IMG/VR virus record: IMGVR_UViG_3300022925_002732
Span: 1 to 20,128 of that record
Reading direction: 5' to 3' (one strand)
DNA length: 20,128 nucleotides
Origin: a virus
Positions 1 to 7,853 of this stretch are shown piece after piece. Under the pieces are notes generated by a model, which had not been told where the DNA came from, did no database searches, and saw only the letters and a program-made list of their open reading frames with translations. A program made the translations under genes and the position numbers. How positions within the stretch are numbered: the stretch's first letter is position 1; each line of letters starts with the position of its first letter.

Positions 1-42
1 ACTTTTAGAAAGGTTTTTGATTTCAATTTGATCAGGATTCAT
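1..42 (-). CDS. Start of an unidentified downstream phage gene (3' end outside window)
   Basis: Fourteen codons are visible, reading MNPDQIEIKNLSKS, and the frame stays open to the left edge. The ATG lies inside the last codons of the 74-residue gene: the run ATGAATCCTGA contains this start and that gene's TGA stop. A GGAG sits eight bases before the ATG, which gives this start better ribosome-binding support than any other in the window. The overlap and SD suggest a cotranscribed gene in the same late operon. The visible peptide is too short to assign a function. Small conserved proteins commonly follow the large tail genes in marine T4-like phages, so that is the likely class, but this is inference. 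Confidence 0.7.
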   Translation of the reverse strand, partial: MNPDQIEIKNLSKS

Positions 43-256
43 TTGCCAATCTCCGTAGTAGCGACTTGATTTCATTTAAATCATCTTTTATACTAGCAAC
101 TTCAGACTCAAGAGTTTCCATTTTATAGTTTTCTTTTTGTTTTTGTTGCCTGCGACTAATATACTCTTCGTGGGCAGTTTTGTTTGTATTAATAATTGCA
201 TTGGTTAAAGGGTCTCTAATTAAATCAGAACGACCCTTTACACGTACTTCTTTCAT
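32..256 (-). CDS. Small coiled-coil phage protein of unknown function (74 aa)
   Basis: The ATG lies one base after the TAA of the 2529-residue tail gene (TAA-T-ATG) and no SD is near it, so translation probably depends on reinitiation by ribosomes finishing the large gene. The N-terminal part (about residues 4-30) reads as a compact motif: VRVKGRSDLIRDP, then NAIINTNK. Short proteins with a similar 'VKG-S-LxRDxxTxAIINT' opening are, from memory, common in marine T4-like phages, without a known role. The C-terminal part is strikingly regular: M46, L49, V53, I56, L60, I63, L67 and L70 follow 3-4-3-4-3-4-3 spacing, as in a parallel coiled coil of about four heptads. The middle (residues 31-45) is rich in Arg, Lys and Gln. 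It has no signal peptide or membrane segment. Its position suggests a minor virion part or assembly factor for the preceding tail protein (inference). Confidence 0.85.
   Translation of the reverse strand: MKEVRVKGRSDLIRDPLTNAIINTNKTAHEEYISRRQQKQKENYKMETLESEVASIKDDLNEIKSLLRRLANES
51..54 (-). promoter_or_regulatory. Shine-Dalgarno sequence (GGAG) for the partial gene starting at 42
   Basis: On the minus strand GGAG is followed by eight bases and then ATG, a standard spacing. It lies within the coding sequence of the 74-residue gene. It is the only clear SD seen before a gene start in this window and supports the ATG at 42. Confidence 0.65.
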
Positions 257-257
257 A

Positions 258-3200
258 TTATGCTAATGCTATTGTTCTCAATTCTTTAATCCTTGGTGCA
301 TATGCTTGATTGGTTGAGGTTCCAACCAACTTAATTCTATAAGACTTGAAGGAAGGTAAATCATCGATGGTAAATACATACTCTTTAAATGTCAAATCAT
401 TGGATACAAATCCTTCAGATGCATTTGAAACAGGGACTAGTCTGTCCGTAGTTCCGTCATTAAGAACTGGAGTTGCATATCCAGGGAAAGCTTCAAAGAT
501 TGGTTCAAAATCTTCCTCATCACCGATAGCATAGAATGCTCTGATATCACTATATTGATTAATATGAGCAGAGAGTAAGATCTTGATGCTTGTCGCAGAA
601 GAATCTAAATTGTTTTCTTTAGACACATATTGGAACGCATTGGGATCATCTGTTATAGAGTTGACTCTGTTGTCTGTAACAAAATCAGTGATTGGTCTAT
701 CAACTCTATTTGAAATCAAGATAGCACTCACTCTTTGAGTGTCAATGACGGGACTGACACGAGAATCATTTGTTGTCAAGGCAATAGACATGTTAAAGGA
801 ACGATCCCCAGGCAATTGCTGTAGTACAGAACTATTTGTTTCATTTACTCTAGATGCAATTATTCTTGGAGAAGTGAAATAGTTAGTAGCATTTAGAGTT
901 ACATCCTCAACTCCAACGTTATTGAATGGAACTGGTAAAGAAGTTCCAGAACCATCTCCAAGGTTTGAACCTGAAGTAGTTCTAACTCTTGCACTAATAC
1001 TTGTTCCAGGAACAGTTACGTTTTGAACGCTAGGAACAATTGCTTCAAATGGCATGTTCTGGGTTGCTCTAATCTTATATCCACCAGATTCTTTTGTTTC
1101 ATTGAAGAACAATTTGGGGAAGTTAGTTTCATCAGTTCTATCAAGTCCGTTGGCAGACATATCTACCTTAATCGTGTAAGAGTCATACGATATTGGATTA
1201 GTAAGATCAACATCACTGAATAAGTGTGTTTTATTAATTCTTCTAAGTGAAACACCTCCCATTTCGTATTTGTAAACTGGTGTACCTACAACATAATTTC
1301 TAACTTGTGTGCTATCAATACCACGAGTAACACCACCAATAACACTACCAGCGGTAGAGGTATATTCAATGATTTCATCACCAATCTTCAGATATCCTGG
1401 AGTTGTTGCACTAACTCCAACATTCTCAAATGTTCCGAGATTGGCAACACTATCCACTTGAATGTCTGTCGTAGCATCTGAAGCATATGGAGATGTTAGT
1501 TTAGTTGCAGCAACATCACTTTCTACTGCAGATAATACAACTCTATTGTTCTCATGATACATTCCATGATTCTTGTGATTGACTACGAGGTGTACTCCAT
1601 CATGTTCACCAACAGTTCTAATAGTTGTTGGAACAACATTACCACCTTGGGCATCATTTAGTGTTGTCAACACTCCGACACTATTTGTATACATGAGTGT
1701 CTTACCAACTCCAGTTGCAAAATCACCTTGAACATTATCAAACACTAGTTCTGTGGTGCTAGCGATAGAAGTAACGGAGAATCTAGCATTTTTTCCAGAT
1801 GGTAATGCTCCACCAATATTAAGTATTTCAAGAACATCACCAACAAGATACCCAGTTCCTTGAGTATTGACAGTAGCACCGATGGCAACACCGTCAGTGA
1901 TAGAAATATCAGCAGTTATGTTTTGACCTGTTCCGGTGATGCTTGTAAGCGCAACTCCAGTGTAAGTGAGTCCACCAGATGCTGGTGTGTATCCGATACC
2001 AGCATTTACAATGGTCAAATCACCTATCGCAGAACCAGCAGCTCCTACAAAGTCTCCTGTTGCTTGAGTTGTTAACTGGGAGAAACGATTTCCAATAACC
2101 AGTGACTCTGCTAAAGTGGAACCTAAACCAACTCTAATTTTTCTAGAATTGACGTTGACAGCGTTTGGTTGAAGTGTTGGAATCTGACCATTACCCTCAC
2201 CCAAGATTGGACTGTAAACTTCCAAAGAACCATTTTGTACAAATTCTGCACGACGTATAGTGAACTTAAGGTCCTCCCACTGACTTGGTTCCCAAGTTGA
2301 AGCATTCTGTGACTTAAACAGAGAACCCAAGTAAGGTTGGTTTGAAATAAATTCATCAGTCAGAATATCTGATTCACCAACTCTAGAGATGAATACTCTG
2401 TATTTTGTTGACCAAGAAGCAAGAGTAATTGCATACTCTCCACCGGGTTCAAGATAAACAGGTGCTTTGAAATTAAAAGTAGTTGGAACTGTTCCATCAG
2501 AAGACACATTTATTTGATCAGGGTCTTTAACAATTTCAGAGAATGGAAGAATCTTTTGAGTAGGAACACCATTCTGCATTGTACGAATTTGGAATGTCAT
2601 GGGGATATCCATGTCATCCTTTGTTTGGAAGAATACATCACAACTTGTGATGAATACGCCAGTTGAATCCAGAACTTGGAAAGATTGTGCCAGAGGATCC
2701 CACCATATAACAGTTTGATCAACAAATGTTGTAGAATCTACCAATTCTGTAGTTACGTTTCTACCAAGGAATTCTCTTGCTCCTCTAGATTGAGTTTGTT
2801 GTTTCTGCTGAATCTCTGCATTTCTGACAGATATAATCTGTTCCTGAACAGTTTCTAATGTTCCTGATGCAGTGTAGTTGTTTTCACCAACTGAAGAAGC
2901 AGCTTCCTTGTTATTATCAGGATTATCAATCAGACTAAATGTTTTTGTTCCTGTTTCAAATCTTGGATTACCTGCAATATTTGGATTAGGAATGTAGAAA
3001 CTACCAATCAAGTTTGAACCCAAATCAGTTACTAATCTCAAATTTGAAACAGTTGCTTGTGCACCACTTGTTTGTCCAACAAGAATCATATCTTTGGCAA
3101 CATATCCATAGTAGTCACCTTGAGCTTGTAATGCTAGAGAAGCAGTGTCAACGTTCAATACAGTTGATGTAGAGGAATATAATTCAGGTAAAACATTTCC

Positions 3201-6200
3201 TTGTCCAGGAATTTGAACTTGTCCAGGATTGCCCAAGAATGTTTCAACTTCTGTTGGAGAAAGTTGTGATAGATATGGATTGTTTTTGAAAATTCTGGTA
3301 GGAGCGTTAAATGGACCTTCTTTATGATTCGCCGTTGCAACTCTAAACCTAATTTCAGGTGATGAGATAACTGGATTTCCTAAACCAACCTCTTTCATTT
3401 TACCAATGACTGTTTCTCCCACTTGGAAGACACCACTTGTCATTGCAATTTCTAGTAGTTTTGGAGTGCAATACTTACTTACATCTCTACCATCAAAGAA
3501 TGGATATATTCTTGTAAGTGGTCTTGCTTTTGTTGCATTAAATTCAATATTTCTAGAACGCATAATGCTGATAACTTCTCTATTGACAACTCTGTCACCT
3601 TGAGAAGTTCTATCAAATCTTTCAGTGATAACTGTTTGCGTTCCAGATCTATTATCAGTTCCAGTTCTGAATGTATCAGTTGTAGTATCTTGGAATACCT
3701 CATTAGTACTAACTGATGTGTTAGTTCTATTTCTAGCGCGTCCACCAGGACCCTGAAGATGACGTGTTCTAGTTACAGTTCTTCTTCCACCGCCACCAGA
3801 ACGAGTGCGACTTCTTCTTTGTGTTGAAGATTGAGTTTCTGTTCCAGTCCAAGTGGTTTCCCATGCATTCCATTGAATTGGGAAGAATCCAGTTTGTGGA
3901 TCTGGTTGACCAAATCTTCTGGTAGCAGATGCCATCTCTGCAGCATAGTTACCCTCAACATCAATCACCTTCGCTTCAATTCTAGCAGTATCAACCCAAG
4001 TATCAGATGCAGGTGTCAGAGCAACAGTTGATTGCCAGAAACTAACCAAGAAAGGAGTTATACTTTCGGTTCTTGTTGCAAAAGTTTGTTTTAACCACTC
4101 AACCTCTGTATAATCAAGAGTAATAACTTCACCAGAACGTTTGATATTTTCACCATCTGGATCAGTGAAAGATACATCAGTCTGTGAGGTAACGCCTTCT
4201 ACAGGTTCAATTGTTAAATCAATTGAATTAGTATAATGTCTCGGACGCAGTTCTCTATTTTCAATATCAATAGAGTTTTTGACTGGTATGTCAGTTTCTT
4301 GGGGAAGAAGAGTAGTAAAGTCATCAACAAAGAAACCAGATTTAAATCTGTTGAGACCCTCTGAATCAGTAACAAATAAACTCTCTGCACCAACTTCTAA
4401 CAGAGACAAAGTTGTGTAATATTCAAGACTCTTGATTCTATCTTCAAGACGCTTGATATCAGACATCCTATATCTCTTATGATCTAGGAATGATATCTCA
4501 GAGAATGAAGGTTCGAGAAGATAAGGTTCTAATTTAACAGATGCAATCTCTAATGCATCATCAATAGGAACCGGTCTTTCATAAGTTTCTGATGGGGTTC
4601 CTTGTTGAACTTGCAGTCTTCCATCTTTAGTAATGAATATTCTGTCAACACGCCCCAGATAGAAAGAGTAGTCAACATTTATTGACTCATCCGATGCTAA
4701 AATATTTGCAGCAGAATTTCCATCACCATCATATGTTCTACCTAAAAATTCTAATGGAGATCTAGCATTTTCAGAATTAGTAAAGTCAGACACTCTAGGT
4801 CTGATATCAATCATGTCTGTATTTCTTTCTCCATTGATAGTTTGAATATCCTTTGCATAATCAAATGACTTATATGAGTTTGCAGTTGTAATGTCTCCAT
4901 CATCAGTTGCCTCATAATATGCATTAGAGAAATAGATTTTTAATTGTCTGGTGGGATCTTTGGTATTAGGATTTCTAGTGATATAACCATGACTGTAAAT
5001 AGATGGTCTTTGTCCGGTATTAAACTGGAACTTATTGGCAATGGGCTCACTTGGAGAATCTAAAGTTGTTAGTGTAGCAGTAATATTTGATTCTGAAAAT
5101 GTTATCGTCTCCCCTTCAACCAAGTTTATAGAGTTTCTTGGGATGTATGAAATTTGAGAATCAGACAATCTTTCTGCATAAATTCCTCTTGCTCCGGAAG
5201 ATTGTCCTACAAAGAATTCTCCAACGACTAAATCTGTTGTATTTCCAGCAACTCCACTAAAAGCAGAAAGAGTTGCTTTAGGTGCAGATGCAGCTGAAGT
5301 ATCTCTAGATTCGTAGATACCTAAAACCTCAATGACATCTGGTTTGTTCAGCGAAATCTTTTCATCTTCTACCCTTGTACCAAATGGGAAGTTTCCAAAA
5401 TCAAGACCATTGTTTAAAGTTGTGGTTCCAGTGCCAGCACCATCTAATTTTGACTTATCAACAACTAAAACATTAATTCTATTCTTTCTCTTAATTTTTT
5501 CTGTTACTTTATTTTTATTTAAAGTTGCATAAAGAGTTGCACCAGTATCATTAGCACCTATATTATTAATTTGAAGTTCTGTATTACCGTTCGTGAATAC
5601 AAACTTATCAGAGGTTAATTCTTCAGTCTCACCATTTGATCTGATTAAGGCATATCTCTCTTCATCGAATGCCAAGAAAGTTTCATTTGCTGCAGCAGTG
5701 ACAACAGATGATAATTTATTCCCAGTGATATTGACAGTAAAAGTTTTTCTAATCTTGAGATCTGCTTCGGTTAAATCAACGTCAGATATCAACTGTTTAG
5801 GCATTAAGGTATATAATGCATTTGCATCAAGTTCACCAGCACCAGGTTGTTTTACTCCAACTCTCCTCAAATCAGTGACTGATGTTGTTGCTTGTGGAAG
5901 AGCGCCTTCTACCACACCAGAGACTGTGGAGACTCCAGTTACTGTGATTGAATCTGTGCCAACTGTAAGGACTCTTACGGTAATCGGGTCTGCGCCAACT
6001 GGATTTGAATATTGTAAAATATCATTATGCTTAACTTGAGTTAAAAGATTAGATCCAGTTGGGGCAATGACTGTGCTGGTTGCACTAGACTCTGCAGAGA
6101 ATGTTGCAATACCAATATTTACTAAACTATCTAAAACAGTGTCTGCAGCAAATGTTACAGCAGTGCCAGTTACTCCACCTGAATATACTGACTGAATATC

Positions 6201-7847
6201 AGCAATTCCATGCGAAGTTACTGCTGTAGCAACTCTACTATTTTCTACACCATCAAAGATAAATGGTTCATTTAATACAAAATCACCACTTTTCTCATAT
6301 ACAGTCAGAGCAGTTCCTGCAGATACATTGTTTCTTAAAAATGCAGTTGCTCCGCTATACTTACCCTTGATGTGAGTGGGTACTGTTAATGTGATTGCCT
6401 CATTAAGAGTGATATGAGAGAATGTTTGAATATCATATAGTTGAAGATCCCACTGATTAGTATTTGCATTGGTAGCACTATATGTTCCACTTTCTAATGC
6501 ATAGTCATATACTCTTGCTAAACCAATCTCTTTTCCTTGCTCTACCTCTTTAGATGAACCGGTTCCAAGTCTTCTATCTCTCAAACTTACAAAGTAAGTG
6601 TTTCCAATACCTGTTGTTGGAGCACCAAAAGTATTGTTTACTTTAAAGGTAGAACCAGTGTTGTATATAATTCCTTGATTTTCTAATTTCTTTGTAGTTC
6701 TTGGTTTTGGAACATCAAGATATGACGTGCTAATAGTTTCAACTTCATATCCTTTGACAAATGCTTTTCCAGGTCCAATTTCATATAAAGCAAGATCCTC
6801 TGATGCTAAAGATCCTTGTTGTGTAAATTTACCTTCTTCATAGACACCATTATTACGAACACCATCGTTCAAAGAATCTCTAACAGATACATCGAAAGCC
6901 TTTACAGCGTAATCACCAGACTCTGCATATGTTCTACGTGCTAATTCATCAGCAATAACGCTATATTGGGTATTCTTTACTTGAGACTCAAGATTACCCT
7001 CCCTGACAGTAGCAAGTTCTACAAAGTCAGAATCGTTGTAGTCATCAATTGACTTAAATGTAAGTGAACAGGATATTTTTAAACGGTCTGCTCCAGGTGA
7101 CGCAAAATTATTAAAACCTTTTGAATTGTCTGTAAGAGTTTCGTCGATGTCAGAGTTTATAACTTCTTCTAAAACCTTAAGACCAATCCTACCGGTAGGA
7201 TTATCTGTGTATTGTGATATGATTAATGTTTCATCGGCAACATTAACAAAATTACCTCTAACGAAATAGACACCGTTTGAAATAGAGAATGCCGCTCCAG
7301 TTGAATTGCAATTTGATGCAATTGTAGAACCCCAAGACTCACCAATCGGTATGAATGGATTATTCAGTGGTCCAGAGGTGATATCAACGTCAGTTGCTAA
7401 AAGTTCACCATCTAAAAATTCTTTTAATTCTGAATCCTGAACACCAGAAGATAAGAAGGAGAGATAGAGAGTTAAATTACCTCTTTCAGAATCTGCTGAC
7501 TTTACTATATCTTTTACAAACGCTGTTATACCAGAGGTTAAACCAATAATCTTTCTATCTTTCAGTTGATCAATATAGTATTCAACAGGAACTCCTAAAT
7601 GAGTATTGTTTAACTCAAGAGCATAATACGTTCTAGAATACGCAGTGTTTCCTGGGATGACTTTAGCACCTTCTTTAAAAAAGTGCTGACCAAACCTTTC
7701 AATTTGATTTTGAAGAATAGACTGTAAACCAGTTAGTTCTCTTGCTTGAACCGGATAACCTGGTTTAAACAGAACTCTATGGTAATTATCATTTGGATCA
7801 AAATCATCAAAATATGGAGATACATTGAGATTGGTTTGTTGAGCCAT
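258..7847 (-). CDS. Giant DUF4815-type tail/baseplate structural protein (2529 aa)
   Basis: The start ATG lies six bases after the gp8 stop; no SD is evident. The N-terminus (YFDDFDPNDNYHRVLFKPGY, then PVQARELTGLQSILQNQ) has the opening of the DUF4815 family found in T4-like marine phages, followed by beta-rich sequence with 'GLTSG' elements (about residues 1-420). Residues about 1337-1376 are an Arg/Gly/Thr-rich insert. Near 1430 is a strongly familiar tail motif, RNIEF followed by LTRIYPFFDGRDVSKYC, and near 1715 begins WDPLAQSFQV, with VFFQTKD and PVYLEPGGEYAITL after it. Residues about 1940-2025 contain GxGY repeats, and about 2150-2200 a 'KIGDEIIEY...TRGI' repeat. The last 80 residues (FPGY ... 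IKELRTIALA) match the conserved C-terminus I recall for this family. By position after gp8 it may do the job of T4 gp9/gp10/gp11, forming the outer baseplate and attaching fibres; that role is inference. No catalytic domain, signal peptide or membrane helix is visible. Confidence 0.9.
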   Translation of the reverse strand: MAQQTNLNVSPYFDDFDPNDNYHRVLFKPGYPVQARELTGLQSILQNQIERFGQHFFKEGAKVIPGNTAYSRTYYALELNNTHLGVPVEYYIDQLKDRKIIGLTSGITAFVKDIVKSADSERGNLTLYLSFLSSGVQDSELKEFLDGELLATDVDITSGPLNNPFIPIGESWGSTIASNCNSTGAAFSISNGVYFVRGNFVNVADETLIISQYTDNPTGRIGLKVLEEVINSDIDETLTDNSKGFNNFASPGADRLKISCSLTFKSIDDYNDSDFVELATVREGNLESQVKNTQYSVIADELARRTYAESGDYAVKAFDVSVRDSLNDGVRNNGVYEEGKFTQQGSLASEDLALYEIGPGKAFVKGYEVETISTSYLDVPKPRTTKKLENQGIIYNTGSTFKVNNTFGAPTTGIGNTYFVSLRDRRLGTGSSKEVEQGKEIGLARVYDYALESGTYSATNANTNQWDLQLYDIQTFSHITLNEAITLTVPTHIKGKYSGATAFLRNNVSAGTALTVYEKSGDFVLNEPFIFDGVENSRVATAVTSHGIADIQSVYSGGVTGTAVTFAADTVLDSLVNIGIATFSAESSATSTVIAPTGSNLLTQVKHNDILQYSNPVGADPITVRVLTVGTDSITVTGVSTVSGVVEGALPQATTSVTDLRRVGVKQPGAGELDANALYTLMPKQLISDVDLTEADLKIRKTFTVNITGNKLSSVVTAAANETFLAFDEERYALIRSNGETEELTSDKFVFTNGNTELQINNIGANDTGATLYATLNKNKVTEKIKRKNRINVLVVDKSKLDGAGTGTTTLNNGLDFGNFPFGTRVEDEKISLNKPDVIEVLGIYESRDTSAASAPKATLSAFSGVAGNTTDLVVGEFFVGQSSGARGIYAERLSDSQISYIPRNSINLVEGETITFSESNITATLTTLDSPSEPIANKFQFNTGQRPSIYSHGYITRNPNTKDPTRQLKIYFSNAYYEATDDGDITTANSYKSFDYAKDIQTINGERNTDMIDIRPRVSDFTNSENARSPLEFLGRTYDGDGNSAANILASDESINVDYSFYLGRVDRIFITKDGRLQVQQGTPSETYERPVPIDDALEIASVKLEPYLLEPSFSEISFLDHKRYRMSDIKRLEDRIKSLEYYTTLSLLEVGAESLFVTDSEGLNRFKSGFFVDDFTTLLPQETDIPVKNSIDIENRELRPRHYTNSIDLTIEPVEGVTSQTDVSFTDPDGENIKRSGEVITLDYTEVEWLKQTFATRTESITPFLVSFWQSTVALTPASDTWVDTARIEAKVIDVEGNYAAEMASATRRFGQPDPQTGFFPIQWNAWETTWTGTETQSSTQRRSRTRSGGGGRRTVTRTRHLQGPGGRARNRTNTSVSTNEVFQDTTTDTFRTGTDNRSGTQTVITERFDRTSQGDRVVNREVISIMRSRNIEFNATKARPLTRIYPFFDGRDVSKYCTPKLLEIAMTSGVFQVGETVIGKMKEVGLGNPVISSPEIRFRVATANHKEGPFNAPTRIFKNNPYLSQLSPTEVETFLGNPGQVQIPGQGNVLPELYSSTSTVLNVDTASLALQAQGDYYGYVAKDMILVGQTSGAQATVSNLRLVTDLGSNLIGSFYIPNPNIAGNPRFETGTKTFSLIDNPDNNKEAASSVGENNYTASGTLETVQEQIISVRNAEIQQKQQTQSRGAREFLGRNVTTELVDSTTFVDQTVIWWDPLAQSFQVLDSTGVFITSCDVFFQTKDDMDIPMTFQIRTMQNGVPTQKILPFSEIVKDPDQINVSSDGTVPTTFNFKAPVYLEPGGEYAITLASWSTKYRVFISRVGESDILTDEFISNQPYLGSLFKSQNASTWEPSQWEDLKFTIRRAEFVQNGSLEVYSPILGEGNGQIPTLQPNAVNVNSRKIRVGLGSTLAESLVIGNRFSQLTTQATGDFVGAAGSAIGDLTIVNAGIGYTPASGGLTYTGVALTSITGTGQNITADISITDGVAIGATVNTQGTGYLVGDVLEILNIGGALPSGKNARFSVTSIASTTELVFDNVQGDFATGVGKTLMYTNSVGVLTTLNDAQGGNVVPTTIRTVGEHDGVHLVVNHKNHGMYHENNRVVLSAVESDVAATKLTSPYASDATTDIQVDSVANLGTFENVGVSATTPGYLKIGDEIIEYTSTAGSVIGGVTRGIDSTQVRNYVVGTPVYKYEMGGVSLRRINKTHLFSDVDLTNPISYDSYTIKVDMSANGLDRTDETNFPKLFFNETKESGGYKIRATQNMPFEAIVPSVQNVTVPGTSISARVRTTSGSNLGDGSGTSLPVPFNNVGVEDVTLNATNYFTSPRIIASRVNETNSSVLQQLPGDRSFNMSIALTTNDSRVSPVIDTQRVSAILISNRVDRPITDFVTDNRVNSITDDPNAFQYVSKENNLDSSATSIKILLSAHINQYSDIRAFYAIGDEEDFEPIFEAFPGYATPVLNDGTTDRLVPVSNASEGFVSNDLTFKEYVFTIDDLPSFKSYRIKLVGTSTNQAYAPRIKELRTIALA
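1770..2025 (-). repeat. GxGY beta-repeat module in the DUF4815 protein
   Basis: Two successive protein-level repeats read 'LTIVNAGIGYTP' and 'ATVNTQGTGYLVGDVLEI', about 40 residues apart. They have the same layout as modules in the giant upstream protein and in gp8: a strand ending in xVxxxGxGY, then a V/I-rich strand, then a G-x-G-A/N turn. The similarity is seen in the amino acid pattern; I did not see long identical DNA. Confidence 0.65.
3721..3838 (-). other. Arg/Gly-rich low-complexity insert within the DUF4815 protein
   Basis: The translated stretch, about residues 1337-1376, contains SRTRSGGGGRRTVTRTR and then GPGGRARNRTN, with eleven arginines in about 31 residues and no acidic residue. 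It joins a segment rich in Trp and aromatics (FFPIQWNAWETTW) to a Thr/Asn-rich stretch before the conserved YPFFDG region. It looks like a flexible, positively charged surface loop or linker. Base composition here is richer in G+C than the surrounding gene. Confidence 0.7.
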
Positions 7848-7853
7848 GATTGA

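Noticed and set aside
2123-2356. Minus-strand open frame within the DUF4815 gene
   Set aside because: It is a second frame of the same strand with atypical composition; the main frame there carries the conserved tail sequence.
5593-6039. A 148-codon open frame on the plus strand
   Set aside because: It lies wholly opposite the DUF4815 gene, whose frame has clear family motifs; its translation is low-complexity Ser/Val/Thr with no recognisable domain and no SD.
7848-7853. Possible terminator between gene 8 and the DUF4815 gene
   Set aside because: Only six bases separate the genes and no GC-rich hairpin with a T run was visible there or at the other junctions.
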